DNA of 64,000 nucleotides, taken from positions 79,040 to 143,039 of the forward strand of contig NZ_JAGRPM010000080.1 in assembly GCF_019449565.1 (NCBI RefSeq), in the 5' to 3' direction. The notes beneath the pieces were generated by a model, which worked only from the letters and a program-made list of their open reading frames with translations, was not told where the DNA came from and made no database searches. How positions within the stretch are numbered: position 1 is the first letter of the stretch; every line of letters begins with the position of its first letter. The translations under genes and the position numbers were made by a program. This stretch comes from Rhodoblastus sp. (GTDB taxonomy: Bacteria > Pseudomonadota > Alphaproteobacteria > Rhizobiales > Beijerinckiaceae). Shown in pieces: positions 27,390 through 36,808 of this stretch.

Positions 27390-28646
27390 TCAGGCGTAAC
27401 GCCTCATGATGAGCGAGGCGTTGGTGCCACCGAAACCGAAGGAATTGGACAGGACGACGTTGATTTCACGCGGACGCGGCTTGTGCGGCACGAGATCGAT
27501 CGCCGTTTCGAAGGCCGGATTGTCGAGGTTGATCGTCGCCGGAGCGATCTGGTCGCGGATGGCGAGGATCGAGAAGATCGCCTCCACCGCGCCCGCGGCG
27601 CCAAGCAGATGGCCGACCGAGCTCTTGGTCGAGGACATCGAGATCGTTTTGGCGGCTTCGCCTACCACGCGCTCGACCGCCCGCAGTTCGATGCCGTCAG
27701 CCATGGTCGAGGTGCCGTGGGCGTTGACATAGTCGATCTCGGCGGGCGTCACGCCCGCGCGCTTGATCGCCGCCTGCATGCAGCGGAAGGCGCCGTCGCC
27801 GTCTTCGGAGGGCGCGGTGATGTGATAGGCGTCGCCGGACATGCCATAGCCGATGATTTCGGCATAGATATGCGCGCCGCGCGCCTGGGCGTGCTCCAGC
27901 GATTCCAGCACGACACAGCCGGCGCCCTCGCCCATCACGAAGCCGTCGCGGTCGCGATCATAGGGGCGCGACGCCGCCTTCGGATTGTCGTTGAAAGAAG
28001 TGGCCAGAGCCTTGCAAGCCGCGAAGCCGGCGATTCCGATCCGGTTACAGGCGGATTCCGCGCCGCCGGCGACCATGACCTCGGCGTCGCCGAGCGCGAT
28101 CAACCGCGCCGCGTCGCCGATGGCGTGGGTGCCGGTCGAACAGGCGGTGACGACGGCGTGATTCGGGCCCTTGAGCCCATGCATGATCGAAACATGCCCG
28201 CCAATGAGATTGATGAGGCGCCCCGGAACGAAGAACGGCGACACGCGGCGCGGGCCTTTCTCGTTCAGAACCAGGGTCGTCTCGTAAATGCCGCCAAGTC
28301 CGCCGATGCCGGAGCCGATCAGGACGCCCGTTTCGATCTGATCCTGATAGGTCTTGGGCGCCCAATTGGCGTCCTTGAGCGCCTGCGCGGCGGCCGCAAC
28401 GCCGAAGATGATGAAATCATCGACCTTGCGCTGTTCCTTGGGCTCCATCCAGTCGTCGGGATTGAAGGCGTCGGGGGCGTCCCTGCGCGGAACCTGCATC
28501 GCGATCTGACAAGCGAGATCGGAGGCTTCAAAGCCTTCAATTCGCCCGGCGCCGCTTTCGCCGGCCAGCAGACGTTTCCAGGTTTCCTCGTAGCCGCTCG
28601 CAAGCGGCGAAACCATGCCCAATCCCGTAACGACGACCCTGCGCAT
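27390..28646 (-). CDS. fabF: 3-oxoacyl-ACP synthase II
   Basis: A 418-aa condensing enzyme elongating acyl-ACP with malonyl-ACP. The nucleophile cysteine lies in VTACSTGTH, and the two catalytic histidines lie in NAHGTSTM and SVGHLLGA. The ATG at 28646 giving MRRVVVTGLGMVSP is preceded by GAGGGAG and matches the normal FabF start; upstream in-frame extension is unlikely. It follows acpP, as in the standard fab cluster. Confidence 0.96.
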   Translation of the reverse strand: MRRVVVTGLGMVSPLASGYEETWKRLLAGESGAGRIEGFEASDLACQIAMQVPRRDAPDAFNPDDWMEPKEQRKVDDFIIFGVAAAAQALKDANWAPKTYQDQIETGVLIGSGIGGLGGIYETTLVLNEKGPRRVSPFFVPGRLINLIGGHVSIMHGLKGPNHAVVTACSTGTHAIGDAARLIALGDAEVMVAGGAESACNRIGIAGFAACKALATSFNDNPKAASRPYDRDRDGFVMGEGAGCVVLESLEHAQARGAHIYAEIIGYGMSGDAYHITAPSEDGDGAFRCMQAAIKRAGVTPAEIDYVNAHGTSTMADGIELRAVERVVGEAAKTISMSSTKSSVGHLLGAAGAVEAIFSILAIRDQIAPATINLDNPAFETAIDLVPHKPRPREINVVLSNSFGFGGTNASLIMRRYA

Positions 28647-28803
28647 TAGCTCCCTCGGGCTTTGCATTCGACGCTCGGACGCAATCTTGCGCCAGAGCGG
28701 ACCAACCAGACGAACCCGCCGGACGGAGCCGGCGCCCCCAATGTCAAACGCGCGCGCCCGACGCCAGGCCGAACGCGCGCGAACAAGTCCTCATGAGCTG
28801 AAA

Positions 28804-29046
28804 TCAGCCCTGAGCCGTGGCTTTTTCCAGGAACTTAACCGCGTCGCCGACCGTCACGATCGTCTCGGCGGCGTCATCCGGGATTTCCACGCCGAATTCT
28901 TCCTCGAAGGCCATGACCAGCTCGACGGTGTCGAGCGAGTCGGCGCCCAGATCGTCGATGAAATTGGCGCTGTCGACTACCTTGTCGGCGTCCACGCCGA
29001 GGTGTTCGATCACAATCTTTTTCACGCGCTCGGCGACATCGCTCAT
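28804..29046 (-). CDS. acpP: Acyl carrier protein
   Basis: An 80-aa acidic four-helix protein carrying the growing acyl chain. The phosphopantetheine serine lies in [10 protein letters not shown]. The start is [10 protein letters not shown] with a strong AGGA-type site, and the protein is full length. Flanking intergenic gaps of about 160 and 215 bp suggest that acpP has its own promoter, as is usual for this abundant protein. Confidence 0.98.
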   Translation of the reverse strand: MSDVAERVKKIVIEHLGVDADKVVDSANFIDDLGADSLDTVELVMAFEEEFGVEIPDDAAETIVTVGDAVKFLEKATAQG

Positions 29047-29261
29047 CTTTAGTTTCCTCGTTATATAGAACTGACGGCGCGCCTGAAGGCAGGCCTGGGC
29101 GCGCTGGGGAGTGACCGATCCGCCGACGCGAAAATTTCAGCCCGCAGCGAAATTTCACACGTTGGAACGTACAAACCGAGGCTTGCTAACATACTTCCGT
29201 CACGATTGCGAGGCCCACTTGCTGCTAAAGCCGCCGCCCACGAACCGCAGACACAAGCCAT

Positions 29262-29999
29262 TCAAATCATTGCCATTCCGCCGTTGACGTGAAGGGTTTG
29301 GCCGGTGACGTAGGCGGCTTCCGAACTGGCGAGAAAGACGCAGGCGGCGCCAATATCCTCACCCTTGCCGAGTTGGCCCGAGGGAATCGTCGCCAGAATG
29401 GCTTCTTTCTGCTTGTCGGTCAGGACGTCGGTCATCGGGCTGGCGATGAAACCCGGCGCGACGCAATTGACCGTGACGTTGCGCGACGCGACCTCCGCGG
29501 CGAGCGATTTGCTCATCCCGATCAGGCCGGCCTTGGAGGCGGCGTAATTGGCTTGCCCCCCATTGCCGGTGACGCCGACGATGGAGGTAATGTTCACGAT
29601 GCGGCCGTAGCGGCGCTTCATCATGCCCTTCAGCACCGCGCGTGACAAACGAAACGCCGACGTCAGATTGACGGTCAGCACCGTCTCCCAGTCCTCGTCC
29701 TTCATGCGCAGGAACAGGCCGTCGCGGGTGACGCCCGCGTTATTGACCAGAATGTCGAGCGGGCCCGCAAGAGCCTCGGCCTCGGGCACGAGCTTTTCGA
29801 CGGCGTCCTTGTCGGAAAGGTTGCAGACCGCGACGAAGGCGCCTTCTCCGAGTTCGGCGGCGAGAACGTCCAGCGCCTCGCGGCGCGTGCCCGAAAGCAC
29901 GACTTTCGCGCCCTGCTTGTGCAGGGAGCGCGCGATCGCGGAGCCGAGGCCGCCGCTGGCGCCGGTGACGAGCGCGACGCGATTGCTCAGATCAAACAT
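29262..29999 (-). CDS. fabG: 3-oxoacyl-ACP reductase
   Basis: A 245-aa short-chain dehydrogenase reducing 3-ketoacyl-ACP with NADPH. The cofactor motif is TGASGGLGSAIA, NNAG is present, and the catalytic Ser-Tyr-Lys are in NITSIVG and YAASKAG. The ATG at 29999 has GGAG upstream. It lies 20 bp after fabD, so co-transcription is expected. Confidence 0.96.
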   Translation of the reverse strand: MFDLSNRVALVTGASGGLGSAIARSLHKQGAKVVLSGTRREALDVLAAELGEGAFVAVCNLSDKDAVEKLVPEAEALAGPLDILVNNAGVTRDGLFLRMKDEDWETVLTVNLTSAFRLSRAVLKGMMKRRYGRIVNITSIVGVTGNGGQANYAASKAGLIGMSKSLAAEVASRNVTVNCVAPGFIASPMTDVLTDKQKEAILATIPSGQLGKGEDIGAACVFLASSEAAYVTGQTLHVNGGMAMI

Positions 30000-30019
30000 G
30001 AGAAACTCCGGATAAGAGA

Positions 30020-30967
30020 TCAAATCGTCAGGGAAAAACTCTCGACCTCTGCCGGCGCGCCGACATTGAGCGCGCGCGCGCCTTCCGCCGTGCGCTTGAC
30101 CAGACCGGCCAGAACCTTGCCGGCGCCGATTTCAACGAACAGATCGACGCCCTGCTTATGCATATAGCCCATGCACTCGCGCCAGCGCACGGTCCCGCAA
30201 ACCTGCGCGACCAGCAATTTGCGGATCTCGTCCGGATCGCGCACCGGCGCGGCTGTGACATTGGCGACCACCTCCACCACCGACGGCAGGATGGTTGTCT
30301 CCGCGAGCGCCGCGCGCATGGCCTCGGCGGCGGGCGCCATCAGCGCGCAATGGAACGGAGCGGACACAGGCAGCAGCATGGCGCGCTTGATGCCGTTTTC
30401 CCTGGCGATTTCAATCGCGAGATCGACCGCCTGCTTCGCCCCGGAAACCACGATCTGCCCGCCGCCATTGTCATTGGCGACTTCGCACAAGCTGCCGGAG
30501 GCCGCCGTGGCTTCTCCGGCGATTTTCGCGGCCAGCTCCGGCTCCGCGCCGAGCAGGGCCGCCATGGCGCCCTCGCCGACCGGAACGGACTTCTGCATGG
30601 CCTGGCCGCGCAGACGCAACAGGCGCGCGGCGTCGGAGACGGACAGCGCGCCGGCGGCGGCGAGCGCGGAATATTCTCCGAGAGAATGGCCGGCGACATA
30701 AACCGCGTCGCGTTCCAGCTTTACGCCTTTCTCAGCCTCAAGCGCGCGCAGGGCGGCGAGACTCACGGCCATCAGGGCCGGCTGGGCGTTGGCGGTCAGC
30801 TGCAATTGCGCCGCGTCGCCCTCGAACATCAGGGTCGAGAGCTTTTCGCCAAGCGCCTCGTCGACTTCCTCGAAAACCGCGCGCGAAGCGGCGAAAGCCT
30901 CGTAAAGCGCCTTGCCCATGCCGACGGCCTGGGAGCCCTGCCCCGGAAAGAGAAATGCGACGGTCAC
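30020..30967 (-). CDS. fabD: Malonyl-CoA:ACP transacylase
   Basis: A 315-aa enzyme transferring malonyl from CoA to ACP. FLFPGQGSQAVGMG is the usual opening, the active-site serine is in GHSLGEYSAL, and the catalytic His in PFHCALM. It is the first gene of the fabD-fabG-acpP-fabF run and lies head to head with rpsF. Confidence 0.97.
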   Translation of the reverse strand: MTVAFLFPGQGSQAVGMGKALYEAFAASRAVFEEVDEALGEKLSTLMFEGDAAQLQLTANAQPALMAVSLAALRALEAEKGVKLERDAVYVAGHSLGEYSALAAAGALSVSDAARLLRLRGQAMQKSVPVGEGAMAALLGAEPELAAKIAGEATAASGSLCEVANDNGGGQIVVSGAKQAVDLAIEIARENGIKRAMLLPVSAPFHCALMAPAAEAMRAALAETTILPSVVEVVANVTAAPVRDPDEIRKLLVAQVCGTVRWRECMGYMHKQGVDLFVEIGAGKVLAGLVKRTAEGARALNVGAPAEVESFSLTI

Positions 30968-31073
30968 TTGCGGTCTTGCCTCGTTTTACGTCAAATCGCT
31001 GTCGCCAATGGCGCCGCCTGTCGCCCCTGTCAAGGCGGAGCGCGCAAAAGCCCCGCAATTGCGCGCTTTTCGC

Positions 31074-31101
31074 TTGATCGACGGCAAAATCCCGCTATAA
31101 G
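31074..31101 (+). promoter_or_regulatory. Candidate promoter of the rpsF operon
   Basis: TTGATC at 31074-31079 and TATAAG at 31096-31101 with a 16-base spacer; the preceding C gives the CTTGA form common in alphaproteobacteria. The predicted start near 31108 leaves a leader of about 220 bases. Confidence 0.5.
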
Positions 31102-31239
31102 GCGCGCTTCGTCCCTCGGCCGGGGGCTGAACGGAAGGCCGCGCTTGCGGCTGGGGTTGCCCGTCTTCCCGTGTTCCCGCCTTCGACGTTTTTCATCAAG
31201 CATTTGGCTTACGCCAGAGCGAGATGCGAAACAATTCCG

Positions 31240-31305
31240 TCGAGCCTTTCTCCGGGCTCGAAGGGCTCCGCGCCGGGATGGATGAAACTGGCGGCTCAAG
31301 CCGCC
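31240..31305 (+). promoter_or_regulatory. Two hairpins in the rpsF leader
   Basis: TCGAGCC/GGCTCGA at 31240-31246 and 31255-31261, then GGCGGC-TCAA-GCCGCC at 31290-31305, ending 25 bases before the rpsF start. Their position suits translational control by the S6:S18 complex, but the diagnostic bulged motif was not verified. Confidence 0.35.
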
Positions 31306-31330
31306 GTAAATCATAGAGAAAGGCAATGAC

Positions 31331-31768
31331 ATGGCTCTTTACGAGCACGTTTTCCTTGCTCGCCAGGATCTTACCGCCCAGCAGACGGAAGCCCTGACCG
31401 AGCAGTTCAAGGCCACTGTGACCAGCCTCGGCGGCACGGTCGGCAAGGTGGAATATTGGGGCGTCAAGTCCCTCGCCTACCGGATCAAGAAGAACCGCAA
31501 GGCGCATTTCACCCTTATCAACCTCGACGCCCCGCCGGCCGCCCTGGCCGAGGCCGAGCGTCAGTGGTCGATCAGCGAAGACATCCTGCGCTCCCTGACC
31601 ATCCGCGTCGACGCCCTCGAAGACGGCCCGTCCGCCATGCTGCGCAAGCGCGATGACGATGACCGCGGCGATCGCGGCGATCGTGGCGACCGCCCCGGTC
31701 GTGGCGGCCCCGGCGGCCGCCCGCCGCGCCCGCGCCGTGACGACAACGCCGAAGGAGGACAGTTCTGA
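31331..31768 (+). CDS. rpsF: 30S ribosomal protein S6
   Basis: A 145-aa protein. [15 protein letters not shown] opens the ferredoxin-like fold; [20 protein letters not shown] is highly conserved and contacts S18 and 16S rRNA. The C-terminal tail after about residue 105 is an Arg/Asp/Gly/Pro-rich low-complexity extension of the type common in alphaproteobacteria. It overlaps rpsR by one base (TGATG). Confidence 0.97.
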   Translation: MALYEHVFLARQDLTAQQTEALTEQFKATVTSLGGTVGKVEYWGVKSLAYRIKKNRKAHFTLINLDAPPAALAEAERQWSISEDILRSLTIRVDALEDGPSAMLRKRDDDDRGDRGDRGDRPGRGGPGGRPPRPRRDDNAEGGQF

Positions 31769-32016
31769 TGACCACCGCCGCCGCCGCCCCCGCGCGCCGC
31801 CCCTTCTTCCGCCGTCGCAAGACCTGCCCCTTCACCGGGCCGAACGCGCCGAAGATCGATTACAAGGACACGCGTTTGCTGTCGCGCTACATTTCCGAGC
31901 GCGGCAAGATCGTGCCCTCGCGCATCACCGCCGTCTCGGCCAAGAAGCAGCGCGAACTGGCCCAGGCCATCAAGCGCGCCCGCTTCCTCGGCCTGCTGCC
32001 TTACGTGATCGTCTGA
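31768..32016 (+). CDS. rpsR: 30S ribosomal protein S18
   Basis: An 82-aa basic protein with [37 protein letters not shown] and a C-terminal [16 protein letters not shown], all strongly conserved in S18. It binds S6 on the small-subunit platform. Translation is coupled to rpsF. A stable stem-loop follows the stop codon. Confidence 0.98.
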   Translation: MTTAAAAPARRPFFRRRKTCPFTGPNAPKIDYKDTRLLSRYISERGKIVPSRITAVSAKKQRELAQAIKRARFLGLLPYVIV

Positions 32017-32026
32017 ATTGAAACTC

Positions 32027-32053
32027 GCGCCGCGCGGGCCTTTCGCGCGGCGC
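32027..32053 (+). terminator. Stem-loop after rpsR (weak terminator or processing site)
   Basis: GCGCCGCGCG at 32027-32036 pairs with CGCGCGGCGC at 32044-32053 around a seven-base loop. No proper T-run follows (CGCTTTCGTT), so read-through into the downstream genes is likely. It may attenuate or protect the rpsF-rpsR message. Confidence 0.4.
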
Positions 32054-32157
32054 CGCTTTCGTTGGGGCGGGCTGTGACCCGTCTCTAACCGCCCTCGCAG
32101 GACCCCGATTCCGCATTTGGAACAGGTCAGGCGCAAGGTTCCGGGACAGCAGGGTAA

Positions 32158-33165
32158 ATGAACGACAATTTTCCGCCGGCCAATTGGCCCGACCGCGCCG
32201 TGGCTTTCGGCGCCGGGCTCGCCAGCGCCCTCCTTTTCGTCGTTTCGACGCGTGGCTCCAGCCTCGCGATGGCGCTCGCCTATTTTTCTCCGCTGCCCTT
32301 GATGATCGCCGCCGCCGGATTTTCATTTCCGGCCGCCTTGGCCGGCGCGCTCGCGGGTGCGGCGCTGCTCGTATTTGCCGCGCAACTCCCGTTTGGCCTC
32401 GGCTATTTCCTTGGCTTTGCGGGACCGGCGTTGTTGCTCGCGGCTCTGCTTCAAGCCCCCTTGCGCTCCTCACCCTTGCCCTCGCGCGATCCCCCCTCGC
32501 CCGCGCCTCGTTTCATGACGCCGGGCGCCCTGCTGGCGACGATCATCCTGCTGGCCATCGGCGTCGCCGGATTGGGCGTCGTCGCTTTGGTCGCCCATTA
32601 TCACGGTTTCGACGCGACGCTGACCGCCATCCTGAAGCGCCTTGGCCCGGCTCTGGACGAGCTGGTTGAAAGCCTGCGCCCGGCGGCGCCGGATTTCGAT
32701 GCGGACAAGATCAAGCGCCTTCTGGTCATCAGCGCGCCCGCCGGCGTCGCCGCCTCGCAGACGCTGCTTCTGTCGGTCAACCTCTGGCTCGCGGCGAAGA
32801 CCATCGAAATTTCCGGCCGCCTGCGGCGTCCCTGGCCGTCGTTGCCGGAAAACCTCGCGCTGCCGCGTCTCGTCGCGCCGGCGTTCCTGCTCGCCGCCGG
32901 CCTGGCGTTCAAGGGCGGCCTGATCGGCGTGCTCAGCGGCGCCGTCGCTGCGGCGACCGGCTTCGGCCTGGCGCTCCATGGCCTCGCCGCTCTTCATGGA
33001 CTGACCCGCGACAGCCGCTTTCGCGGCGCCTGGCTCTCGGGCCTCTATGCCGCCGTCCTGGTGCTCGAACCCTGGTCGGTCGTGGTTCTCGCCGTGTTCG
33101 GCGTGATCGATTCCGCCTTTTCCCTTCGCGCCCGCAAGGCGCGCTCTACCACCGTCAAAATCTGA
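32158..33165 (+). CDS. DUF2232 membrane protein
   Basis: A 335-aa polytopic inner-membrane protein with about eight hydrophobic helices, beginning with [15 protein letters not shown] near residue 15. DUF2232 proteins are found between rpsR and rplI in many alphaproteobacteria, and that position is the main support. No catalytic motif was identified. The family is distantly related to small-molecule transport subunits, but the role is unknown. The start ATG follows an AGGG site. rplI begins 19 bp downstream. Confidence 0.75.
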   Translation: MNDNFPPANWPDRAVAFGAGLASALLFVVSTRGSSLAMALAYFSPLPLMIAAAGFSFPAALAGALAGAALLVFAAQLPFGLGYFLGFAGPALLLAALLQAPLRSSPLPSRDPPSPAPRFMTPGALLATIILLAIGVAGLGVVALVAHYHGFDATLTAILKRLGPALDELVESLRPAAPDFDADKIKRLLVISAPAGVAASQTLLLSVNLWLAAKTIEISGRLRRPWPSLPENLALPRLVAPAFLLAAGLAFKGGLIGVLSGAVAAATGFGLALHGLAALHGLTRDSRFRGAWLSGLYAAVLVLEPWSVVVLAVFGVIDSAFSLRARKARSTTVKI

Positions 33166-33184
33166 TCAAACTGGAGTTCAAATC

Positions 33185-33748
33185 ATGCAAGTCATTCTTC
33201 TCGAACGTGTCGCCAAGCTGGGCCAGATGGGCGAAGTCGTCCGCGTGCGCGACGGCTACGCCCGCAACTTCCTGCTGCCGCGCGGCAAGGCGCTGCGCGC
33301 CACCGAAGCCAACAAGAAGCATTTCGAAGGCGAGCGCGCGCAGCTCGAAGTCCGTAACCTTGAACGCAAGAGCGAAGCCGAGGCCGTCGCCGAGAAGCTG
33401 AACGGCCAGATCTTCGTGATCCTGCGCCAGGCCGGCGAATCCGGCCAGCTTTATGGTTCGGTCTCGACCCGCGACGTCGCCGAGGCCGCCACGGCCGGCG
33501 GCTTCACCGTCGAGCGTCATCAGATCGTGCTGCATACGCCGATCAAGACGCTGGGCCTGCACAAGACCCCGGTGCATCTGCATCCGGAAGTCGATGTCGA
33601 GATCACCGTCAATGTCGCCCGCTCCGCCGAAGAAGCCGAGCGTCAGGCCAAGGGCGAATCGGCCGTCGTGCGCGAAGAGACCACCATGGCCGACCTGGGC
33701 CTGGAAGTCGGCGCCGCCCTGGCCGAAGCCGGCGACGTCGAGCTCTGA
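33185..33748 (+). CDS. rplI: 50S ribosomal protein L9
   Basis: A 187-aa protein that binds 23S rRNA with its N-domain. [28 protein letters not shown] covers that domain; NFLLPRGKA is invariant, and the long connecting helix follows. The C-terminal domain extends beyond the E. coli protein by about 35 Glu/Ala-rich residues, common in this group. A strong terminator follows, closing the rpsF-rpsR-DUF2232-rplI unit. Confidence 0.97.
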   Translation: MQVILLERVAKLGQMGEVVRVRDGYARNFLLPRGKALRATEANKKHFEGERAQLEVRNLERKSEAEAVAEKLNGQIFVILRQAGESGQLYGSVSTRDVAEAATAGGFTVERHQIVLHTPIKTLGLHKTPVHLHPEVDVEITVNVARSAEEAERQAKGESAVVREETTMADLGLEVGAALAEAGDVEL

Positions 33749-33771
33749 TCTCAAGCAAGTCTTTGAAACAC

Positions 33772-33806
33772 AAAGCCGGACGGGCGCAATCCCGTCCGGC
33801 TTTTTC
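33772..33806 (+). terminator. Intrinsic terminator after rplI
   Basis: GCCGGACGGG at 33775-33784 pairs perfectly with CCCGTCCGGC at 33791-33800 around a six-base loop, followed by TTTTTC. It ends the ribosomal operon. Confidence 0.9.
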
Positions 33807-33869
33807 GTGCGTGGCGCCAGAGGCGCGGTCAAGCCAATTCGGCGCGCGCGCTCAATTTAGCCGTGGCCA

Positions 33870-33887
33870 TGTGGACAATGTGGACAA
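33870..33887 (+). repeat. Two tandem DnaA-box-like 9-mers upstream of dnaB
   Basis: TGTGGACAA occurs twice without spacing at 33870-33878 and 33879-33887. The complement TTGTCCACA differs from the DnaA-box consensus TTATCCACA at one position. The pair lies about 145 bases before the dnaB ATG, in a region that must hold its promoter. Confidence 0.45.
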
Positions 33888-34032
33888 GGCGAGGCGCTTA
33901 ACGTTTCGTTGATTTATTCCGTCCGAAGCCGTGCCAGAACAATGCGGCGATTGCGTATTCCGTCGCATCAATCCGATAATCCACAATGATTCGGCGCGAC
34001 GGTCAGCCCGTTGCGCGAGGAATGGCGCTGCA

Positions 34033-35532
34033 ATGGCCGCACTTGAAAAGAAATTCGACCGCGCTTTGATGACGGTCGCCGCTCCCGAAACCAATTTTCG
34101 CACGCCTCCCGCCAATATCGAGGCGGAACAGGCCCTGTTGGGCGCGATTCTCGTCAATAACGATGCTTTCGACCGCGTTTCCGACTTTCTGAAGCCGGAG
34201 CATTTCGCCGAGGAGCTGCACCGTCGGATTTATGAAATCGCGGGGCAGCTGATCCGCGCCGGCAAGCTCGCCACGCCAGTCACGCTGAAGACCTTTTTGG
34301 GCGATATCGACCTCGGCGGCATGACCATCCCGCAATATCTGGCGCGGCTGGCGGCGGAAGCGACCACCATCATCAATGCGGTGGATTACGGCCACGCCAT
34401 CCACGACCTCGCCTTGCGGCGCGATCTGATCTCCATCGGCGAGGATGTCGTCAACACCGCCTTCGACGCTGGCGTAGACGCGAGTCCGCGCGCCCAGATT
34501 GAGGAGGCCGAGCGCAAGCTCTACGCCATCGCCGAGACGGGGCGCTATGAAGGCGGATTTCATCGCTTCTCGGAGGCCCTGACCAGCGCCGTGGACATGG
34601 CGGCCCGGGCCTGGGAGCGCGATGGCGGCCTTTCCGGCGTCGCCACCGGCATGAACGACCTCGACAGGATGATGGGCGGGCTTCAGCCGTCCGACATGAT
34701 CATCGTCGCGGGACGTCCCGGCATGGGCAAGACCGCGCTGGCGACCAATATCGCCTTCAATGTCGCGCGCGCCTATCGCGGCGAGGCGCAGCCCGACGGA
34801 ACGCATCTCACGGTCAATGGCGGCATTGTCGGCTTTTTCTCGCTGGAAATGTCGTCCGAACAGCTCGCCACCCGCATTATCGCCGAGCAGGCCCAGGTTC
34901 CGGGCTACAAGATCCGACGCGGCGACATCACCGAGGCCGAATTCCATCGCATAACCCACGCCGCGCGGGAAATGCAGAGCATTCCCTTCTATATCGACCA
35001 TACCGGCGGCATTTCCATCGCGCAGCTCACGGCCCGCGCGCGACGTCTCAAAAGGCAGCGCGGCCTCGATCTGCTGGTGGTGGATTACCTGCAATTGCTG
35101 TCAGGATCGCGCGCGCGCAGCGACAACCGCGTGCAGGAGCTGACGGAAATCACCACCGGCATGAAGGCCTTGGCAAAAGAATTGAATGTGCCGATCATCG
35201 CCCTGTCGCAATTGTCGCGTCAGGTCGAATCGCGCGACGACAAGCGGCCGCAATTGTCGGATCTGCGCGAATCCGGCTCGATCGAACAGGACGCCGACGT
35301 CGTGCTTTTCGTCTATCGCGAGGAATATTACTTGAAGAACAAGCAGCCGCGCGAGGGCACGCCGGAATTCATGACCTGGCAGAGCGAAATGGAGCGCGCC
35401 CACGGCAAGGCCGAGGTGATCATCGGCAAGCAGCGCCACGGGCCGACCGGCACGGTGGAGCTGGCCTTCGAGGGCGAATATACCCGGTTCAGCGATCTGG
35501 CGCAGGACGATCACCTGCCTGCTCATATGTGA
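34033..35532 (+). CDS. dnaB: Replicative DNA helicase DnaB
   Basis: A 499-aa hexameric helicase driving the replication fork. The N-terminal domain contains PPANIEAEQALLGAIL. The RecA-like C-domain has Walker A GRPGMGKTA, Walker B LLVVDYLQLL, the QLSRQVESR region and DADVVLFVYREEYY. The ATG at 34033 is preferred over a longer frame from 33931 because the upstream residues are not family-like and GAGGAA lies before it. The next gene, alr, starts 9 bp downstream. Confidence 0.96.
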   Translation: MAALEKKFDRALMTVAAPETNFRTPPANIEAEQALLGAILVNNDAFDRVSDFLKPEHFAEELHRRIYEIAGQLIRAGKLATPVTLKTFLGDIDLGGMTIPQYLARLAAEATTIINAVDYGHAIHDLALRRDLISIGEDVVNTAFDAGVDASPRAQIEEAERKLYAIAETGRYEGGFHRFSEALTSAVDMAARAWERDGGLSGVATGMNDLDRMMGGLQPSDMIIVAGRPGMGKTALATNIAFNVARAYRGEAQPDGTHLTVNGGIVGFFSLEMSSEQLATRIIAEQAQVPGYKIRRGDITEAEFHRITHAAREMQSIPFYIDHTGGISIAQLTARARRLKRQRGLDLLVVDYLQLLSGSRARSDNRVQELTEITTGMKALAKELNVPIIALSQLSRQVESRDDKRPQLSDLRESGSIEQDADVVLFVYREEYYLKNKQPREGTPEFMTWQSEMERAHGKAEVIIGKQRHGPTGTVELAFEGEYTRFSDLAQDDHLPAHM

Positions 35533-35541
35533 GGACGTTTC

Positions 35542-36732
35542 ATGACGGATGGGGCGGCTTCCGAAGAGACCCGCGCGATGGGCCAATCCATCCTCACGGT
35601 CGATCTCGGCGCTCTGGCGGAGAACTGGCGCCGCCTTTCCACCCGCGCCCGGGGCGCCGAATGCGCCGCCGTGGTCAAGGCCAATGCCTATGGCCTCGGC
35701 ATCGGGCCGGTTGCGCAAGCCCTGTTCGATGTAGGCTGCCGGACCTTTTTCGTCGCTCATCTCGGCGAGGGCGAGATCCTTCGGCGGGTCCTGCGAGACA
35801 GCGCGCCGGAGCCGCGCATCTTCATCCTGAATGGCCTGGCCCCTGCTTCCGCGCGTTTCTATGTCGAATCGCAACTGATTCCGATCCTCGGCTCGCTGCC
35901 GGAAATCGCCGAATGGGCGGAATTTTGCGCCTCTGACGGCGTCGCCCACCCGGCGGGGCTGCATATCGACACTGGCATGAACCGGCTCGGCCTCGCCGCG
36001 CGCGATCTCAAGCTCGCTCGCGCCCTGTCGAACTCGTTCACGCCGGTTCTGGCGATGAGCCATTTCATTTCGGCGGAAGACATTTCGGCGCCGACCAACC
36101 GCCTTCAGATTGAGCGTTTCGAACAGGCCTGCGCCCAATTGCCGCCCATGCCAGCCTCGCTGTGCAACAGTTCCGGCCTGTTTCTCGAAGACGCGCCCTT
36201 TCTCGACCTGTGCCGCCCGGGCTATGCGCTTTATGGCGGCAATCCGACGCCCGGAAGCGACAATCCGATGCGCCGCGTCGTCGGCCTCTCATCGCTCGTG
36301 CTTCAAGTCCGCGATGTCGCGGCGGGCGAGACGGCGGGCTATAACGCGCGCTGGACGGCTCCCTCGCGCCGGCGGCTGGCGACCATAAATCTGGGCTATG
36401 CCGATGGCTTTCCGCGCAGCGGCTCCGAAGGGTTGATCGCGGCCGAGGTCTTCGCGGCAGGGCATTACTGCCCGATCGTCGGGCGGATTTCGATGGACCT
36501 CTCGATCATCGACGTCAGCGAGACCGGTCCGCTGCGGCGCGGCGACCGGGTCGAGATTCTGGGACCCAATATCAGCATTGACGGACTCGCCGCTGAATCG
36601 GGCACCATCGGCTACGAGATCCTGACCCGGCTCGGCGCGCGATTCCGGCGCGAATATATTTATGGCGCCGAACCCCCGCCAGAAACTCCGACCGATGCGC
36701 CGGCAAGCGAGGAGGCGAACCCCTCCGCGTGA
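35542..36732 (+). CDS. alr: Alanine racemase
   Basis: A 396-aa PLP enzyme producing D-alanine for peptidoglycan. The PLP lysine is in AVVKANAYGLG, the catalytic tyrosine in AGYNARW, and further signatures are HIDTGMNRLG and GRISMDLSIID. The start ATG at 35542 is preceded by GAGGACG; a second ATG at 35578 also matches homologues. The last 25 residues are a Pro/Glu/Ala tail not needed for the fold. It sits in a dnaB-alr-radA order common in alphaproteobacteria. Confidence 0.95.
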   Translation: MTDGAASEETRAMGQSILTVDLGALAENWRRLSTRARGAECAAVVKANAYGLGIGPVAQALFDVGCRTFFVAHLGEGEILRRVLRDSAPEPRIFILNGLAPASARFYVESQLIPILGSLPEIAEWAEFCASDGVAHPAGLHIDTGMNRLGLAARDLKLARALSNSFTPVLAMSHFISAEDISAPTNRLQIERFEQACAQLPPMPASLCNSSGLFLEDAPFLDLCRPGYALYGGNPTPGSDNPMRRVVGLSSLVLQVRDVAAGETAGYNARWTAPSRRRLATINLGYADGFPRSGSEGLIAAEVFAAGHYCPIVGRISMDLSIIDVSETGPLRRGDRVEILGPNISIDGLAAESGTIGYEILTRLGARFRREYIYGAEPPPETPTDAPASEEANPSA

Positions 36733-36808
36733 AAAAGCGCGCTTGGACTGGACAAGCCGAAAGGGCTATGTTCTATAATTGTTCTTGTTTGAGATTCGGA
36801 TTTCCGCT

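Larger units (their letters stand above)
30968..31330. other. Divergent control region between fabD and rpsF
   Basis: About 360 bases with no gene. On the plus strand it holds a good sigma-70 promoter at 31074-31101 and a leader of over 200 bases with two hairpins. Leaders of rpsF transcripts in other bacteria are known to bind S6:S18 for autoregulation. Whether this leader has that motif was not established by eye. The fabD promoter must lie in the left part. Confidence 0.5.
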
